Positions 63,805 to 64,000 of a stretch of DNA of 64,000 nucleotides are shown piece by piece (positions within the stretch are counted from its first letter, which is position 1; each line of letters begins with the position of its first letter). The stretch is from Aradus depressus. Lineage: Eukaryota > Arthropoda > Insecta > Hemiptera > Aradidae. The notes beneath the pieces were generated by a model. It had not been told where the DNA came from. It did no database searches and saw only the letters and a list, made by a program, of their open reading frames with translations. Location of the stretch: positions 25,335,460-25,399,459 of the forward strand of contig OY759223.1 in NCBI GenBank assembly GCA_963662175.1, in the 5' to 3' direction. Both the position numbers and the translations under genes were made by a program.

Positions 63805-64000
63805 CTACAATAATTGTTCAAAATGTCTTCCCTGTTGTCGTACACGTAACTGACACCTCCGGGCAACTGAATTTATGGCTGTTAGTACCTCTTGTTCCTG
63901 TCCTCTCATTTCGTCACAAGCGCTCTGAATCCGTTCAACCAGTTCTTCCCTAGTGTTTACAGATTGCGAATAAACGTTAGTTTTTAACGTCCCCCAAACG
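63805..64000 (-). pseudogene. Tc1/mariner-like (IS630) transposase C terminus, runs off the right edge
   Basis: Read on the - strand to a TAG at 63807-63805: WGTLKTNVYSQSVNTREELV, then ERIQSACDEMRGQEQEVL and RRCQLRVRQQGRHFEQLL. The W-G-x-LK-x-x-VY motif, the 'REELVERI' helix and the terminal GxHFE are the usual end of IS630/Tc1-type transposases. The visible 64 codons are unbroken, but the catalytic part is outside the window. Confidence 0.6.

Overview
This window is nuclear DNA from a large-genome insect: AT-rich, intron-rich and packed with transposable elements. Two host genes are clear. The first, on the + strand (16525-39050), is the C-terminal third of PSMD1/Rpn2, the largest non-ATPase subunit of the 26S proteasome. 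It has eight exons with matching splice phases and ends at a poly(A) signal; its N-terminal exons lie beyond the left edge. The second, on the - strand (58153-52721), is ace-1, the AChE1-type acetylcholinesterase. It has a signal peptide, a complete catalytic triad and three coding exons. The presence of ace-1 excludes higher Diptera, and Phe rather than Ser at the Torpedo F331-equivalent position argues against an aphid. A non-aphid hemipteran is plausible but not proven.

Region by region: 1-16500 is nested repeats, including a TIR/tandem-repeat family here called B, hammerhead-ribozyme hairpins, a 700-bp hAT deletion derivative with perfect target-site duplications, a pogo/Tigger remnant, tRNA-derived SINEs and a LINE RNase H tail. 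16525-39050 is Rpn2, whose introns hold SINEs, hAT, Tigger and Helitron remnants, a Penelope-like GIY-YIG fragment and, between exons 6 and 7 of the window, a young 7.1-kb LTR retrotransposon. 39200-52500 holds further hairpins (one with a 357-bp AT tract), SINEs and one isolated candidate RUN-domain exon. 52700-58200 is ace-1, with minisatellites at its stop codon and in an intron. 58640-59445 is a 41-bp satellite with higher-order organisation. 59500-64000 is a ribozyme-bearing element split by a TIR transposon, a LINE remnant and the C terminus of a Tc1-like transposase.

Two findings stand out. The LTR element has an intact gag, a second frame carrying a G-patch domain and the integrase C terminus with most of pol deleted, and a textbook -1 frameshift signal at the gag stop: AAAAAAC in phase, TAA immediately after it, a 7-nt spacer, then a 10-bp perfect long-range stem. 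Separately, at least four sequence-distinct families of hairpin repeat carry hammerhead ribozyme cores (CUGANGA, stem II, GAAA, short palindromic stem III). One of these families flanks a Penelope-like GIY-YIG endonuclease reading frame.

All assignments come from reading sequence and recalled family motifs; no database search was run. Exon boundaries are inferred from GT/AG sites and phase.
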